DNA of 64,000 nt from assembly GCF_040115645.1 (NCBI RefSeq), contig NC_089551.1, positions 3,410,001 through 3,474,000 of the forward strand, given 5' to 3'. Positions within the stretch are counted from its first letter, which is position 1. Every line of letters starts with the position of its first letter. Source of the stretch: Euwallacea fornicatus. Its lineage: Eukaryota > Arthropoda > Insecta > Coleoptera > Curculionidae. Position numbers and translations under genes: made by a program. The notes under the pieces are model-generated. The model was not told the DNA's origin. It ran no database searches and saw only the letters and a program-made list of their open reading frames with translations. Below, in pieces: positions 1 to 11,245 of the stretch.

Positions 1-3000
1 TGTTTTTCAAATTAATTTTCCTCCCCGTTCCAATCTCAACTAGGTAGCGAGTTCAGATGAGCACGTGCTGTTTCGCGTCGCGTGTCCAGCGTTTTCTCGC
101 GCTGCATTACCCACACACATCCGGCATAACTTCAAATCATATTCCGTCGGACATTAACCGTAAATATCACAAGACACACGCCCAGATGTCTTCATTAAAA
201 AGTGGGAAGTAACTTACACTCGCAACAGTGACAGGATTTCGCAAAGAACATTAGAGAGAGTAAAGTTGACTTTAGGAAAGTTTCCATCTCATGGCTAGCT
301 GCCTCAAGACGCTCAGTTTAATATTACAAAATTTATGAATTGTGAGTATGCCGGTCATAAAAGTTTACACAATGTAACGTCGGTCCAACTTTCGTAATAT
401 GGCGTTAAAGGTGACGTTTTATTAAAGCGGGCACCTCTTCCATGCAGCATATACGTAAATCACTGGGGCCTCGGCCGTAATCGAAAGCCGGCGACCTTTC
501 GTGGGAGAGATAGAGATTCTTTAAAGGGCCGTTCGAGAAACGTATGAAAACATTATACAATCATTACTCCCGGTAGTAGATTTACATTCATGCATATGAA
601 ACAGTTCCAAAACAATCGGAACGGAGGCACGATTCAAGAGCCGCTTTCGCGCGCCCCGTAAAGGATAAGATTCAATTAGAGCGCCGCCCTAATTGGACGG
701 TAAGGGCGCACTCGCTCCTCTAGGAAATAATTTGAATATAAGCTGTATTTAATGTAGGGGTTATTTGCTTTTATAATAAAGTGCTCCCGGAATCAGCCGA
801 GTGGTAACCGGCCCTTAAACATCAACTCTACAACCCCCGGCCAATTCCGCATGTATCGAGTGACCTAAAAGCGAATTTTATCGGGGTAACATCGCAAATT
901 AAAAGCCATTTTATGGCGGGGTGGGTGTGCGCCTTTTTAATTTCACCTCGGTCACGCCACGCCAAGGACCAAAATAGACTTCTGGCCCCTCCTTCGGGTT
1001 ATCACTAGAACATACACACGAAATTTGCGTTAATGACGTATGGGGTTTATTAAAAGAGGGGAAAATCCACGCGGATCGACAAAGGGCGCCGATTTGTTCG
1101 CAATTCATTGGCACATTTAATGAGTTCTCCTTTGATAAAAAACCCTGCGAGTTTCCCCAAAAGCTCTTTCAAACTTGATCGGCAGTGTAATCAGAGAGGG
1201 TCATTGGTTTTAATTGGGTAATCGAGTTCGGTCCTGAATTTTTTAAGCCCTTTTTTCGCAAAGCGATTTCGTGTTAAGTATTAAACTAACACAAGCGCAA
1301 AACATTAATTTCCCGCGAACGCGCAGCCTTTGGGGAAGTTTTTCGCTCGGGAGAGCAGTTACTTCCGACCCTATCCACCGAGGGCGGTATTTATAGTGAC
1401 ATAAAGAAGCATTTATGTAATTCGAGTTTCGTAATTAGAACTAGTTGCGAAAATCTCCGGGGAAGCCGTTCACGGCATACGTCACCTGATAATATATCGG
1501 TGCGTCTTTCCCCGGCAGAAAGCAGCGGCGTAGCCTTATAGCGTATTATTATAGGCGTTAATTAAACCATTCGTTCGAACAAGCGCCTTCAAACTTCAGC
1601 ACTTTGAGGAGGTAATCAGGAGTCGGGGCTATTTATTAGCAACTTAAGGGCAAACTTCTCGGTCGGGCCTCTAATTCGGACACCGTTAAGTTGAGGGCCG
1701 AGTAATTAGTCCAATCCCCGTAGAAAGGGTTTTACTGCCTCCGATGCGAAAACCGGAAAAATAAGCTAATATCGAAATAATTAGCTTCAACCAAGAGCAA
1801 TTACGCTTCCTAAAGTCCTGGACGTCTGTGCCCTGAATCTGCGATCTGGAAAAATGAAGACTTATAAGCCCAGAGGAGAAAAAGAAACTGGGGAGGAAAG
1901 ACATATTTATACTAATGGAAGAATTATGAAGGAATTTTTAATATAGCCCGAGAGTGCGCCGTGATTTATGGCTCTCTTAATTAAGCGTAAAAACATCTGG
2001 CGGTGGGGCTTAGTCCTAATCTAGTAGATTTAGATCATGAAAACGTGTTTTAAGAAAAGCACTTGTCAAGTGAGTTTTCTGGGATGTTTTTCCGTCATCA
2101 AAAAGTATTTTTACCGGCAACATTTCTCCGCATATGGGGAAAACGGGCCGCAATAGGATCTGTTCGATGATAAGCAACGGTTACTAATTTATTCGAGGTG
2201 GAAAAACTACCGAGAAAAAAAAAACACATATCTGTCCCACGTGTCGTCGATGTTGTTAAGCACATTCTGATCGTTTTACTAACACCTTAATGAGAGCTTC
2301 GGTCCACAGAAGCTACAAGAATAAAAGAGAAGAAGGAAGAAAAAGTTTGTTATAAAACAACGTATTCAATGCGAATCGAATTAGTGTGGCATGTGTTGGA
2401 TTCTTGAAAATGGGAGAAACGCGGAAACGGTCAAACGGGCAAAGTTTTAGAGGATTTTATGAGAAACTTATATCCGGTTGAGAAAGCGCTTCAATTTTTC
2501 GAGTTTTCCCGAAAAATGCGAAAGTTTTTCGGAAAATGGAAACCATTGAGCAAACGAACTACTGAGTAAATTTGAAAATGCCATGTTTCCCATTTTCCAT
2601 CTTGGGAAAACCGTAAAACCGGAAACAATTTTTACACTGGATATGAGTTTCTTCTAACATTTTCTTCATTGCCCATTTTGCCGTCTATATATCTCGTACA
2701 GTTTCCAAGTTCCCGATGCTGGCATAAACACACATAAACTCGGGATTTATGATGAGTAAATAAAAAAGTCATGATTTTTGTACTTTTCTTACAGGAACTT
2801 CCGCAATTGAAACTACGTTTGATATCAGAACATAAGTGCGTGTTCTTAGTTTTTCAGAAGTTCCATTTTATCGAATTTTTCTCCCCTTCCAAGTACAAGA
2901 CTGGTTTTTCAATGGCTCTTCCTATCCACGGCAATCAGTGGCGTACTGCGCTTTTCACGACTTCTACTAATTATCTATTGAAACTGACGATTTTCCCCGT

Positions 3001-3130
3001 AGTTCCCACTTTTTCCCTCTTTTGGTGCCACCCTGATTTATTCTAATGAAATGATTACTTGAGAAGTTTTAATATTCGCGAACGTCAGTGGCGTAGTTCG
3101 TCTCTCGAAGTGACGACGAAATTCCACAAA
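1..3130. other. Low-copy noncoding block, no gene recognised
   Basis: The block is CpG-rich with many TTAATTA and CGAAATT words. Open frames are under 95 codons and match no family I know. No transposon tips or inverted repeats were seen. It could be intergenic or intronic; a short exon cannot be excluded by eye. Confidence 0.5.
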
Positions 3131-3131
3131 T

Positions 3132-3154
3132 TTATTATTATTATTATTATTATT
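3132..3154. repeat. (TTA)n microsatellite
   Basis: About seven uninterrupted TTA/ATT units lie just left of the first Tc1-type tip. Confidence 0.85.
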
Positions 3155-3256
3155 TCGTTCTAGATATCTGTGAGTAGCAAAGAAAAATGATTTTTTTTAA
3201 CAATAATTTTAACGTTTTCAAACATTTACTGGGAACTTGTTAGGGTCTCGTATATA

Positions 3257-3721
3257 CAGTTGTGGCCAGAAGTGTGGAATATTTGAAATCTATCATAGTT
3301 TTAGATGAAAAGAGTTAATTATTAAAAATTTTACATGTTACACAAAACTCAGGTGTATAGTTAACAATATTATTTTTTATGTCTTTGTAGCGATGACGTG
3401 CCATTTGGGCTATTGAATTTCGAAAATCTTTCAAAAAATACTTTTTTCTTAGCATATTTCGTATAAAATGCGCCACACGATCGGACTGAATGACCGACGA
3501 CGCTCCCATAAACAGCAACACTACGTAGTATTCCATGCTGTTGTTCAACAAAAAAATTGTCTTTTTTTTGTTTTTTAAATAAAAATATTCCTAAGCCAAA
3601 TGTGGTACGGTGAATTTAGGAACGTACCTTTACCTCATCAACAAACTTTGAAAACGAAAACAAAAATGATCGCCGAGAAAATGTTGTTTCAAAAAGCATT
3701 TCATACTTTTAGCCACAACTG
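3257..3721. mobile_element. Short non-autonomous Tc1-like element
   Basis: The left tip starts CAGTTGTGGCCAGAAGTG. The reverse complement of the right tip starts CAGTTGTGGCTAAAAGTA, and similarity continues for about 30 bases. Both ends are flanked by TA, the target duplication of the Tc1-mariner superfamily. At 465 bp it is about a third of an autonomous Tc1 element. The 78-codon minus-strand open frame inside (3315-3551) shows no convincing transposase motif. I read it as an internally deleted, MITE-like derivative. Confidence 0.82.
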
Positions 3722-3723
3722 TA

Positions 3724-5861
3724 CCTTTCAGGAGAGAAACGAAGTTTCCGAGTTTAGGTGCTTTACTTCAGCTTTTGGTTTATTATTAACGCACGTTAAA
3801 AACGGAAAATTGAGTGTAGAATGTGAGGGAGAAAAGTTGGAAAGTTCTCCCCCTGTGTCGCGATATCGACTCCCATCTTTCATTAGATTCATATCGTACT
3901 CAGTACGAGCCGCATTAGAGACGGTCCTTCGAGCGCGACTCTGGCTCAATGGCGCGTGAACGATTTATCGTCTTACTAAGGACAAATTGCGAGATGTTTT
4001 ATTCTGATACAATGTCTATGGCGATGACTAATGGGGATGATACTGCGATTTTCGAACAGTGTGTTTATGACCCCTCGACATTCCGCCTAGAGACGGGGCG
4101 CGTATAAATAGACCCGAAACTAGAGACCTAATAAATTATCATACGATATTAGAAGTTCAATTGGCGTAATACGCTCAAAGGCAAGAAAATGACGAGTCTA
4201 CTACCGCCAAATTGATTTACCGGGTTGGGGGAACGAGCGAATGTATAACTAAAACAAATCTGGGAAATGTAATTACAGGCGGCAGCCCCCAAAATACAAA
4301 TCTTATTATTAAGTTTCCTCCTTGTCTCTGCTGCAGCGGATCGTTGTTATTACTTGAGGTCGATATGCAAGCAATTTTCCTAATATCGCGAGGGGGAAAT
4401 TTGCAGACACGTTGCAGGAACGAACATGCCTCCATTTCTCCTGCAGAATTTTATGGAGACGTAGTCGCGGGTCCGTACGTGACTCAGCGACAAAACACCG
4501 ACTCGCAGCTGCAAAGTTTCCTATTATATTAGACTTCAAGGCAAAAATTCTGCACAAAGAAATTTTAAACCTGTGCTCCGTATACTATGTAACCACTATT
4601 GTTGCTCAGCTGCAGCTTCGAATGCTCGATTTTGGAAAAGATAATGCGCAAGCATAGCCCTAACGAATGCCGTAGTTGTTTGGTGCCAGTCTTAAAACTA
4701 GAAACTAATAAATATCCTCCCCCAGAGTATGACGCATCCGAGGATGGAAAACTTCCGGCTCCAGCATGATCGGGGAGTTTTCCAAAGTTTCAGGGAGGCA
4801 ATAAAATAAAACTTGATAGCGAGTTATTCGCTTCCAATTCAGCTGTTCTATTATGGAAGTTGTTCGACGTTTTATCGAATTATTTACATGGAAAGATAAG
4901 TGGTTAGTCTACTGTGAAGCGGCGATACTGCACCGGCCCTGAATAATTTTTAATGCCCGTTCAGACCATGAAACGTACGGCAGACTTGAAGGCGCTGCCG
5001 GTGAGGTCTTTGGTTTGAGGGTATCTGCATATGTACGCGCGAGTACCTCGTTACGATTTCGTTTCTGCTATTAAATTAGCGACATTTTTCATTGACCATA
5101 TTATCGAGTAATCGTGACATCACGTCTTGACCGCAATGACCGTTTCTGCCTTGTAGCGACGTCTTTATGTCCATAGTAACTCTGCCGATCGGAGGAATTC
5201 GGACAGGTTTACTACTGCAGGTAGTTGGAAACTTCTTCGATTTGACGTAGAGCAAGATGATTGTGCCCTCTCTCGGCTTAGGGGATATCTAGTGCAGATG
5301 GTTCTGGCGCAAAGACCGCTACCAGGATATTGGCAAAAACAACCAAAACAAACTGCTGGACTAACTAAAGTTTGTTTTAAGTTAAAATTTATGGGGACTA
5401 ACTTTGCACGTAACCTAAAAGGGTGCACAATTTCAAGAGTGCTTACAATGGCAGCCAGAATGAAAAAGCACCAAGAAAATGGAATGTCAGGTCAAGGTTC
5501 TAAAAAGGAGGAGAGACGATTAATCAAATTAATCGATTCACATTCACCGACACCTGGTATAATCGAATAATGGCAAACAAATAACCCCGCAAGCCAAGCG
5601 TGGATTCAAGCATCATCGTCCTACTTCAGACCAAAGGACGTTGCTGTAAACCCACCAGACATCTTCTGATCATAAGAATTACTATGAATAAAAAGAAACC
5701 GCTGCAAGGTAACAAACTACCGGTATTCTGAAGACGTGATGCTACAATTATCGGATAATATGGTCAATAAAAAATAACGTTAATTTATATGTGCAGAGTG
5801 CATCAGTTTATACTAACGGAAGTCTGGTACTTGATGAACCACCTTGTTTAGTTATTTAACA
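3724..5861. other. Noncoding block between Tc1 copies
   Basis: Left to about 5150 it resembles the CpG-rich unique class. Plus frames at 3600-3959, 4212-4532 and 5292-5570 (up to 119 codons) overlap open frames on the other strand and match nothing I recognise. The frame at 5292-5570 is Lys-rich in its second half. No tips or repeats were found. Confidence 0.4.
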
Positions 5862-5863
5862 TA

Positions 5864-7011
5864 CAGTGGTAGCCTCGTAAATAAGAACAGTCTTTAAAAT
5901 GTATCAGCCTTATTTAAAACCGGGAAAATAAAAACATTTCTCTATCACATCAATTTTATCCTTTAGTGGCTCTTCTACATCCCACCATAAATTCTCAATT
6001 GGGTTCAAGTCGGGACTGCAAGCAGGCCGCTTAATAACATCAACTTGATTTTCCACTATCCACTGTCTTACAATTTTCGCTGTTTGTTTCGGGTCATTGT
6101 CGTGCTGAAACTGCCATACCACAGGATGGGTATTCTCTGCATGTGGCAGCTTAACATTCTCAAGAATATCCCGATATTTGTCCATGTTCAAGATAACGTA
6201 AATTTTGGTCATGGGTCCAACTTAATGTCCAGACATACACCCTCACAGTTTAATGTTGCCGCCACCATGCTCGATGGGCATTGTAGTGTACTTTGGTTTA
6301 AATTCTGTGTTGCGAGGTCTCACGTAAACTCGACCATCGGAAACGAATCTGTTAATTTTTGTTTCGTCCAACCATGGCACATGCCTCCATTGAGAACTTG
6401 ACCATTCAAATGAATTTTTCCAAATTCCAACCGTTCAGTTCTATTCTTCTTTAATGTCTTGGGTTTTGTGTTACAAAGTCTGCCAAATAAATATTTCTCA
6501 TTTAAACGCCTTCGTATTGTTCTTGTTGAAATGGTGGGTGTTTCGTGGCCGAAGAGCTTTCCTTACAGTTGAATACCTTAATTTTGGATCATTTTTTTGA
6601 TAGTCTTAATGAATGTCTATCAATTAGGGCCGTTGTTTTTATTTCCTTTCGTTGTCTTATAGGATTTTCTAACGTTTTATGGGCATTAAAATGTTTGACT
6701 GCATTTGCGACCATTATTCTGGAACAATCTAAATGTCCAGCAACTTTTTGATAACTCTAACTCTTTTCCACTAAAGACAAAATACGTTTTCTCAAACTTG
6801 GACTACAATGTTTTCTTTGAAACCGATCGTATTTATTTGTTCAAGGGAATTTTGTTCATTTATTGCTTCGGTCTTATATCGTTAACAAAAAAAAAATTAT
6901 ATTGATTATAAATTGATGTTTTTTGTTATAAAAATATCTGGTGACACAAATATGCGTATTATATTTGTTTTAAAGAAGTTTTACCACTTCTTATTTATAT
7001 GGCCACCGCTG
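5864..7011 (-). mobile_element. Tc1-like DD34E transposon, degenerate
   Basis: The left tip CAGTGGTAGCCTCGTAAATA matches the reverse complement of the right tip (CAGCGGTGGCCATATAAATA). TA flanks both sides. The 1,148-bp length is slightly short for a Tc1 element. A broken transposase fills it on the minus strand. The left end of the gene, encoding the C-terminus, runs into the terminal repeat soon after the catalytic Glu, so about 50-60 C-terminal residues look deleted. Confidence 0.9.
5910..6845 (-). pseudogene. Tc1-like transposase remnant (DD34E)
   Basis: This is a relic of the DDE transposase that excises and inserts a Tc1-type element. Reading leftwards on the minus strand: helix-turn-helix-like segments at about 6820-6480 in shifting frames, including the motif TISTRTIRRRL; the first catalytic Asp in WLDETKIN near 6370; a GGGNIKL..GCMSG stretch near 6250 that carries a stop where Trp is expected; then one open frame (5910-6212) with the second Asp in QHDNDPKQT and the Glu in PDLNPIENLW. 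I count 34 residues between that Asp and the Glu, the Tc1 DD34E signature. Several frameshifts and stops rule out function. Confidence 0.9.
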
Positions 7012-7038
7012 TATATAAAACAATATTTTAGTTTCACA

Positions 7039-7250
7039 GATACAGGGTGTCAAATTTTACTGTTTTCCGTAAAGTTCTATAGTTTTCACGGCAATTCCCA
7101 CTGAAATTTTTACTGCGGATCCATCAGCGAACTTCTGGTGACTACGCTCGAACCCAAACCCAGTATCTGACAAATTCCAAGAACTCTATAGAACCCATTT
7201 TGAAACTTTAACTCTGTACATTTCAATAATGAAAAAGCACTCTCCGATCT
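7039..7250. repeat. Fragment with CAGGGTGT-type tip
   Basis: The sequence begins TACAGGGTGTCAAATTTTAC, the tip style shared by many elements in this window. No matching opposite end was found, so it is a truncated copy or a solo arm. Confidence 0.35.
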
Positions 7251-7252
7251 AC

Positions 7253-8085
7253 ACAAAGGGTGTTGCAGTAAGAACGCAAGATTTGAATTTTAAATAAAAC
7301 ACCGTCTTCTGTAACAAAATACTGAAATCTTTATTGATTTCGAATAGGGACATTTGGGAATTAGGCGTGAAATAACGCTGCTGCCTTGGCGGCCCAAATG
7401 CACTATTTTGACGAAATTTTGAACAACTGTTTTGTACAAATGTGGCGGTATTCGTTAGATGCGGGAATTAAAAAGAAAAAAAAAAGGTGAAAAAGTGCTA
7501 GATCACGTGATCGCGGAGGTCAATTCTTGTCATCATGACGGAAGCTGACCCGACGAATGCCGTTCAATGATCCAATAGGCGAACTCTCTGCGCTGTGCAT
7601 GGTCTGCAAGCAAAAGTTGTTGAGTCAGTTGGATTTTGTTAAGGACGGAGATGTAAATCTTTCGTAAGAATACGATAGAGAGTGGCTGATGAAATGTTCA
7701 ATTCTTCTGCACGTCCACGAATCGAGGTCTCTGGATTCTCGCCCACTTTCCGGCGATATATATTTTTTTTTTGGACGGCCGCTACGAGGTCGTTTCGTGC
7801 CTCTCACCCCAATAACTCATCCAATACTTTAAAATTTTATCGACGATTCTTTTTAGAGTTGACTATTCCTATCGAAAATTGGACGCCCTTTACGAATTGT
7901 ACCAACTAAGCCCTCACCATTTCGACGGTGATATTTAACAAGGACGCTTTGCTGCATCATATATTGCTCCATGTTTACTAACTCCCATCTGTCTTCCTTC
8001 GACCTGGCACGCTTATTCACCTATTAAAAGATTACAGCCAAAATGACATATAATTTGAATATTGCGTGTTTTTTGAAACATCTTT
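7253..8085 (-). mobile_element. Mariner-like (DDxD group) element, truncated
   Basis: The outer 30 bases of the two ends are imperfect inverted repeats: GGTGTTGCAGTAAGAACGCA on the left against GATGTTTCAAAAAACACGCA on the reverse-complemented right end. A minus-strand transposase N-terminal half lies between about 7505 and 8020, and nothing recognisable of the catalytic core follows. Boundaries are uncertain by some bases because no clean TA pair is visible. Confidence 0.6.
7505..8020 (-). pseudogene. Mariner-like transposase, N-terminal half
   Basis: The recognisable pieces are a linker motif GTKRPRSGRPKKK (within 7625-7807), a helix-turn-helix-like stretch with RGRAEELNISSATLYRILTK in a second frame, and IQLTQQLLLADHAQRREFAY in a third. 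The last matches the ...PYKIQLTQ.L...DH..RR.F..W segment found in many insect mariner-like transposases, and it recurs in the 53-54 kb copy here. A stop and at least two frame changes separate the pieces. The catalytic domain is missing. Confidence 0.75.
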
Positions 8086-8090
8086 AATAT

Positions 8091-8205
8091 AGGGTGTAAC
8101 GTATCCTCACGCAGATGTGTCAGGGGGTGGTATTACTTGGCAAAATAAGAAGAAAATACTAATATACCCATAGTCAGTAACGCATCGTTCTTGATATACA
8201 GCGTG
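8091..8205 (-). repeat. Dispersed repeat, copy A
   Basis: The reverse complement reads ...GACTATGGGTATATTAGTAT... followed by TTCTTCTTATTTTGC and ACCACCCCCTGACACATCTGC, then a CACCCTATATT end. The same string, slightly diverged, occurs in plus orientation at 11122-11238. It abuts the right end of the preceding mariner fragment. Confidence 0.75.
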
Positions 8206-8292
8206 ATAAAGTTGATGAACTTAATGAAATTTCGTGCCCCTGTATTTTTTAAGAACCTCTACAAGAAAATGTTTAAATCGTTGGTTTCCATA

Positions 8293-9484
8293 TGTAGGGT
8301 CTTATGTTGTCCTCGGTCACGTGCTGTTTTTTGCTTCTTAACTTTTTTTGAAGCATTCTGTGAATTCTGATTTCGCATTTAGATTCCTTTCTTAGTTCTT
8401 TAACCTTTTGATCTCTTGCATTATTCTCGTATCTTTCACCATTTACGAAATATTTGCATAAATAACAACCCGTGCATATTAAGGAACGAATAAAGGAAGT
8501 AAGAGAAAATCTGAAACATTTCTTAATAATAAATCATATGTATTAAATTAGTGCAGTAATCGTCAAAGTAAACGAATATAAATAAAAAGAAAACCATAAG
8601 GACTGCTGAAAATGTCTTTCTCTTGCTAAGATGCAAAATTCCACTATGTATGCCTCATAGATCAGCGGACCTTTTCAAGAATATCAGGAGTATTGCGAAC
8701 AATTTCACATGTGGTTACTATTCTGTTTCGCAAATCCTCCACTGTATCAATTGGGGCCTGACATACCAACGATTTAAGATGTCTTTATAAAAAAAAGTCC
8801 AGTGTATTCAGGTCTGGGCATTTAGGAGGCCATCGCTGGGATCCTCCTCGACCAATCCGACGGTTACGACGATGTTGGCTTAGGAACTCCCTTACTTTTA
8901 GATTAAAGTGAGCTGGCGCACTATCGTGCATGAACCACGTTTGATTTCTAACGGAAAGCGGTACTCCTTGTAGGGGCATGGAAAGATCCTCTTCGCCGAA
9001 TCGATGATAATTACCCCCATTTAATCTTAATATTTGTAAATGTTCTTGGAGTGGGTAGTACCCGATCAGGATATCTACGTGCGTAGAGTCTGTGCACTGC
9101 ACAGGAATTGCCATTGGCTTGGTCATGAATCAAATGCACCTGTGCGTACTGTTGTGTTATAAGCTCGATTATTGTCGCTTAATAAACACCTTAAGAACAC
9201 TTTAGAAACACGAAACAAAAAAAGTACTGAATACTAAACGTCAAAAAGTAAAATTAACCTCGAACTGAAACATACCTGCCCTGCTTAGTTCTTTAATATG
9301 CATCGGTAGATATTTATGCGAAATTTTCGTAAATGGTGAAAAATACGAGAATAACGCAAAAGATGAAAATATTAAAGAAACGAGAAAGAAATCTAAATCC
9401 GAGATCACAATTCGGAAAAGATGTTCCAAAAAATAGTTAAGAAGAAAAAAATAGCACGTAACAGAGGAAAACTAAGACTCTGTA
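8293..9484 (-). mobile_element. DD41D mariner-like element with ~190-bp inverted repeats
   Basis: The segment 8293-8497 matches the reverse complement of 9280-9484 over nearly its whole length; for example GTGCTGTTTTTTGCTTCTTA on the left against GTGCTATTTTTTTCTTCTTA on the right, and CACCATTTACGAAA is shared exactly. The tips are GTAGGGTCTTATG and CAGAGTCTTAG next to TA. The 1.19-kb body holds only the C-terminal half of a transposase on the minus strand. Internal deletion has therefore removed the DNA-binding domain while leaving both long arms. Confidence 0.85.
8636..9126 (-). pseudogene. Mariner-like DD41D transposase, C-terminal half
   Basis: The open frame 8785-9126 carries the second catalytic Asp in WFMHDSAPAHF and the third in CPDLNTLDFFL, with 41 residues between them. 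That DD41D spacing is the one described for rosa-type mariners. The frame stops exactly where FFLWG should continue: a TAA replaces the conserved Trp. The same frame then resumes as HLKSLVCQAPIDTVEDLRNR, the usual mariner C-terminal region, before two more stops. The first catalytic Asp and the N-terminal DNA-binding half are absent. Confidence 0.88.
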
Positions 9485-9528
9485 TATGGAGGTTGACGAT
9501 TTTGACATTATCTTGTTGAGTTTCTTAA

Positions 9529-9942
9529 CCCTAAAATGCTAATGGGTTTTTATTATACGTTAATATTAATGTTTCGCAAATTTTTCAATTTTTTGTTAAA
9601 AATACGAAAAACCTGTTTACAAAAAAATTTTTATTATTAAAAAAAAAAGTTAATGTATATTCTTTGGTCCCTAAGGAATATATTTTTATCTTTTGTTGTT
9701 AATCATTTTTAATCCTGTAGGCATTCCGTGCAACATTGTTTGCCGCGGACAGCATATTTGCAATGGGTGCAGTAAATGTAAATGGTCGTCGTTTGCCTTA
9801 ATCTGCTGGGACAATGGTAACTTAACGTACGTTTGCTTTCTACTTGAGTAATGTAGTCACATCTTGTTTCGATTTTGAGAATTTGTTGAATAGTTTGTCG
9901 AAGTTTGCGTTGCAAAGTGGTACCACTCGGTCGATGCTCCAT
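9529..9942 (-). mobile_element. piggyBac-like element, 3' end remnant
   Basis: TTAA at 9525-9528 is followed by CCCTAAAATGC, matching the TTAA target and CCC-starting tips of piggyBac elements. The adjoining minus-strand frame (below) is the Cys-rich C-terminus of such a transposase, oriented so that this tip is its 3' end. The rest of the element to the right is gone or unrecognisable. Confidence 0.75.
9709..9942 (-). pseudogene. piggyBac-like transposase, Cys-rich C-terminal domain
   Basis: The 77 codons end in a zinc-binding-type array: YHCPSRLRQTTT followed by YCTHCKYAVRGKQCCTEC. piggyBac transposases close with such a Cys/His domain, which helps recognise the element's ends. One expected Cys of the first pair is replaced (SYHC). 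The upstream HRPSG..L......K segment also suits the family. The DDD catalytic core is absent. Identification rests on this short domain plus the TTAA/CCC tip. Confidence 0.72.
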
Positions 9943-10439
9943 CTAAAGTCTGGTACGCCGGTGGGCTAGGTCGATCATAAATTGATATCGATAAAGGGGT
10001 TTTTTACCATTTTTTAAATTACACAACAATATAATAAATATGAATTGACGCAGGTTGCGCTTTAGTGCAAAAAAAAGAGACGCGAAGAACGAGCTTTACC
10101 AATTACACGCATTTTTGTCTCTTCATAAATATTTTACGCAAATACTAATCGCTCGTAAATTTTACGGCGCTCGAACCAGTAGTCGCACGAAACAAGTACC
10201 TGGCAAGGTGGTACCCCGTCGACGTTAAGCTTCGCAATAATCAGGAAGGTACCGAAAGGTAGGCGGCTCAAGATCAAACGGAGCCTTACGAATTCGAACA
10301 AAGAAAACCGAGCGTCGTAAAATTTACGATATATTAGTATTCTGTGGTTAAAAAACACAGGGATATGAAATTCCATTAAGTCATGTATCTTTAGGCATGC
10401 GAAAGAAAATAGCAAAAAGTGAAGAAAAAACGAACCTTC

Positions 10440-11133
10440 TCACATATTGTTTTATGGAAAAAAGTCTTAAGAAACGTATGTCCTCTCTTGCTTCGTTTTC
10501 GCGATACAGGATATCAAAATTTTATTTTTTCTCGGTTTTTCATAAATTTTTTCGGACATAAGAGCAACATCCCGATGAACTTCATTATTCAGGGGTGTTC
10601 CGTACAAGAAATTCAAACATGATATCGATCTTACCGCAATATGTAAAGGGCTATTATTACATGTTTATTAATAAATTAATGTTTTGATGAAATGATGTGC
10701 AAGAAAATTTTTAACCGTCGATGTCTCGAAACCCATTACTCTGAGGGTTTTGCATTAAATATACCTTTTTTGTTTAGAATTGACGGGGTACAAAACGTAA
10801 TCTATTAGAAGCTAAAATACAGGGTCCTGAAAACGTTGGGGCAAATTTAACGCAAGAATATCACCGCAGGTGGCGCCCCCTACATATTGCGGTGAAAGCG
10901 ATATCATTTTCGAATTTTTCCTCTCGGAAAATCCCTGAATACTGAATTTCGTCGAGATATTGCCCTTTCGTCCGAAAATATTTGTGAAAAATCGTGGAAA
11001 AAAAAAACAACTGACACCCTTTATGACGAAAACGAAGCAAGATAGGACATACGTTTATTAGAACTTTTCTTATGAAACGTGACAGGGAATCTCCTCTTGA
11101 AATTAAAGCCATCATTTAGTAGACACCCTATAT
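10440..11133. repeat. Foldback repeat pair (CGTATGTCCT family)
   Basis: The left arm (about 10444-10655) and the reverse complement of the right arm (about 10866-11133) align through AAACGTATGTCCT.TCTTGCT, TCGTTTTCG, TTTTTCA.AAAT.TTTTCGGA and CCGCAATATGTA. A roughly 210-bp AT-rich spacer separates them. The right tip reads TATAGGGTGTCTACTAAATG outward. No transposase is encoded. A diverged piece of the same family lies at about 43905-43990. Confidence 0.75.
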
Positions 11134-11238
11134 TTAAAAAATGGTGCGTTTTTGGCTATGGGTATGCTAGCATTTCCTTCTTATTTTACAGAGTACTACC
11201 GCCCTCTGAAATATCTGCCCGACGAACTGTCACACCCT
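11122..11238 (+). repeat. Dispersed repeat, copy B
   Basis: Shares GGCTATGGGTATGCTAGCAT, CTTCTTATTTTAC, TACTACCGCCCTCTGA and ATATCTGC with copy A at 8091-8205, in the opposite orientation. It directly follows the right arm of the foldback pair and ends in CACACCCTG. Confidence 0.75.
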
Positions 11239-11245
11239 GCATGTT

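Noticed and set aside
3315..3551. Possible transposase tail inside the short Tc1-like element
   Set aside because: SIAQMARHRYKDIKNN vaguely recalls the SMPRR...IK close of Tc1 proteins, but spacing and key residues do not fit.
5292..5570. 92-codon plus frame ahead of a Tc1 element
   Set aside because: Looked like a possible host or gag fragment, but there is no conserved motif, and an 87-codon frame covers part of it on the other strand.
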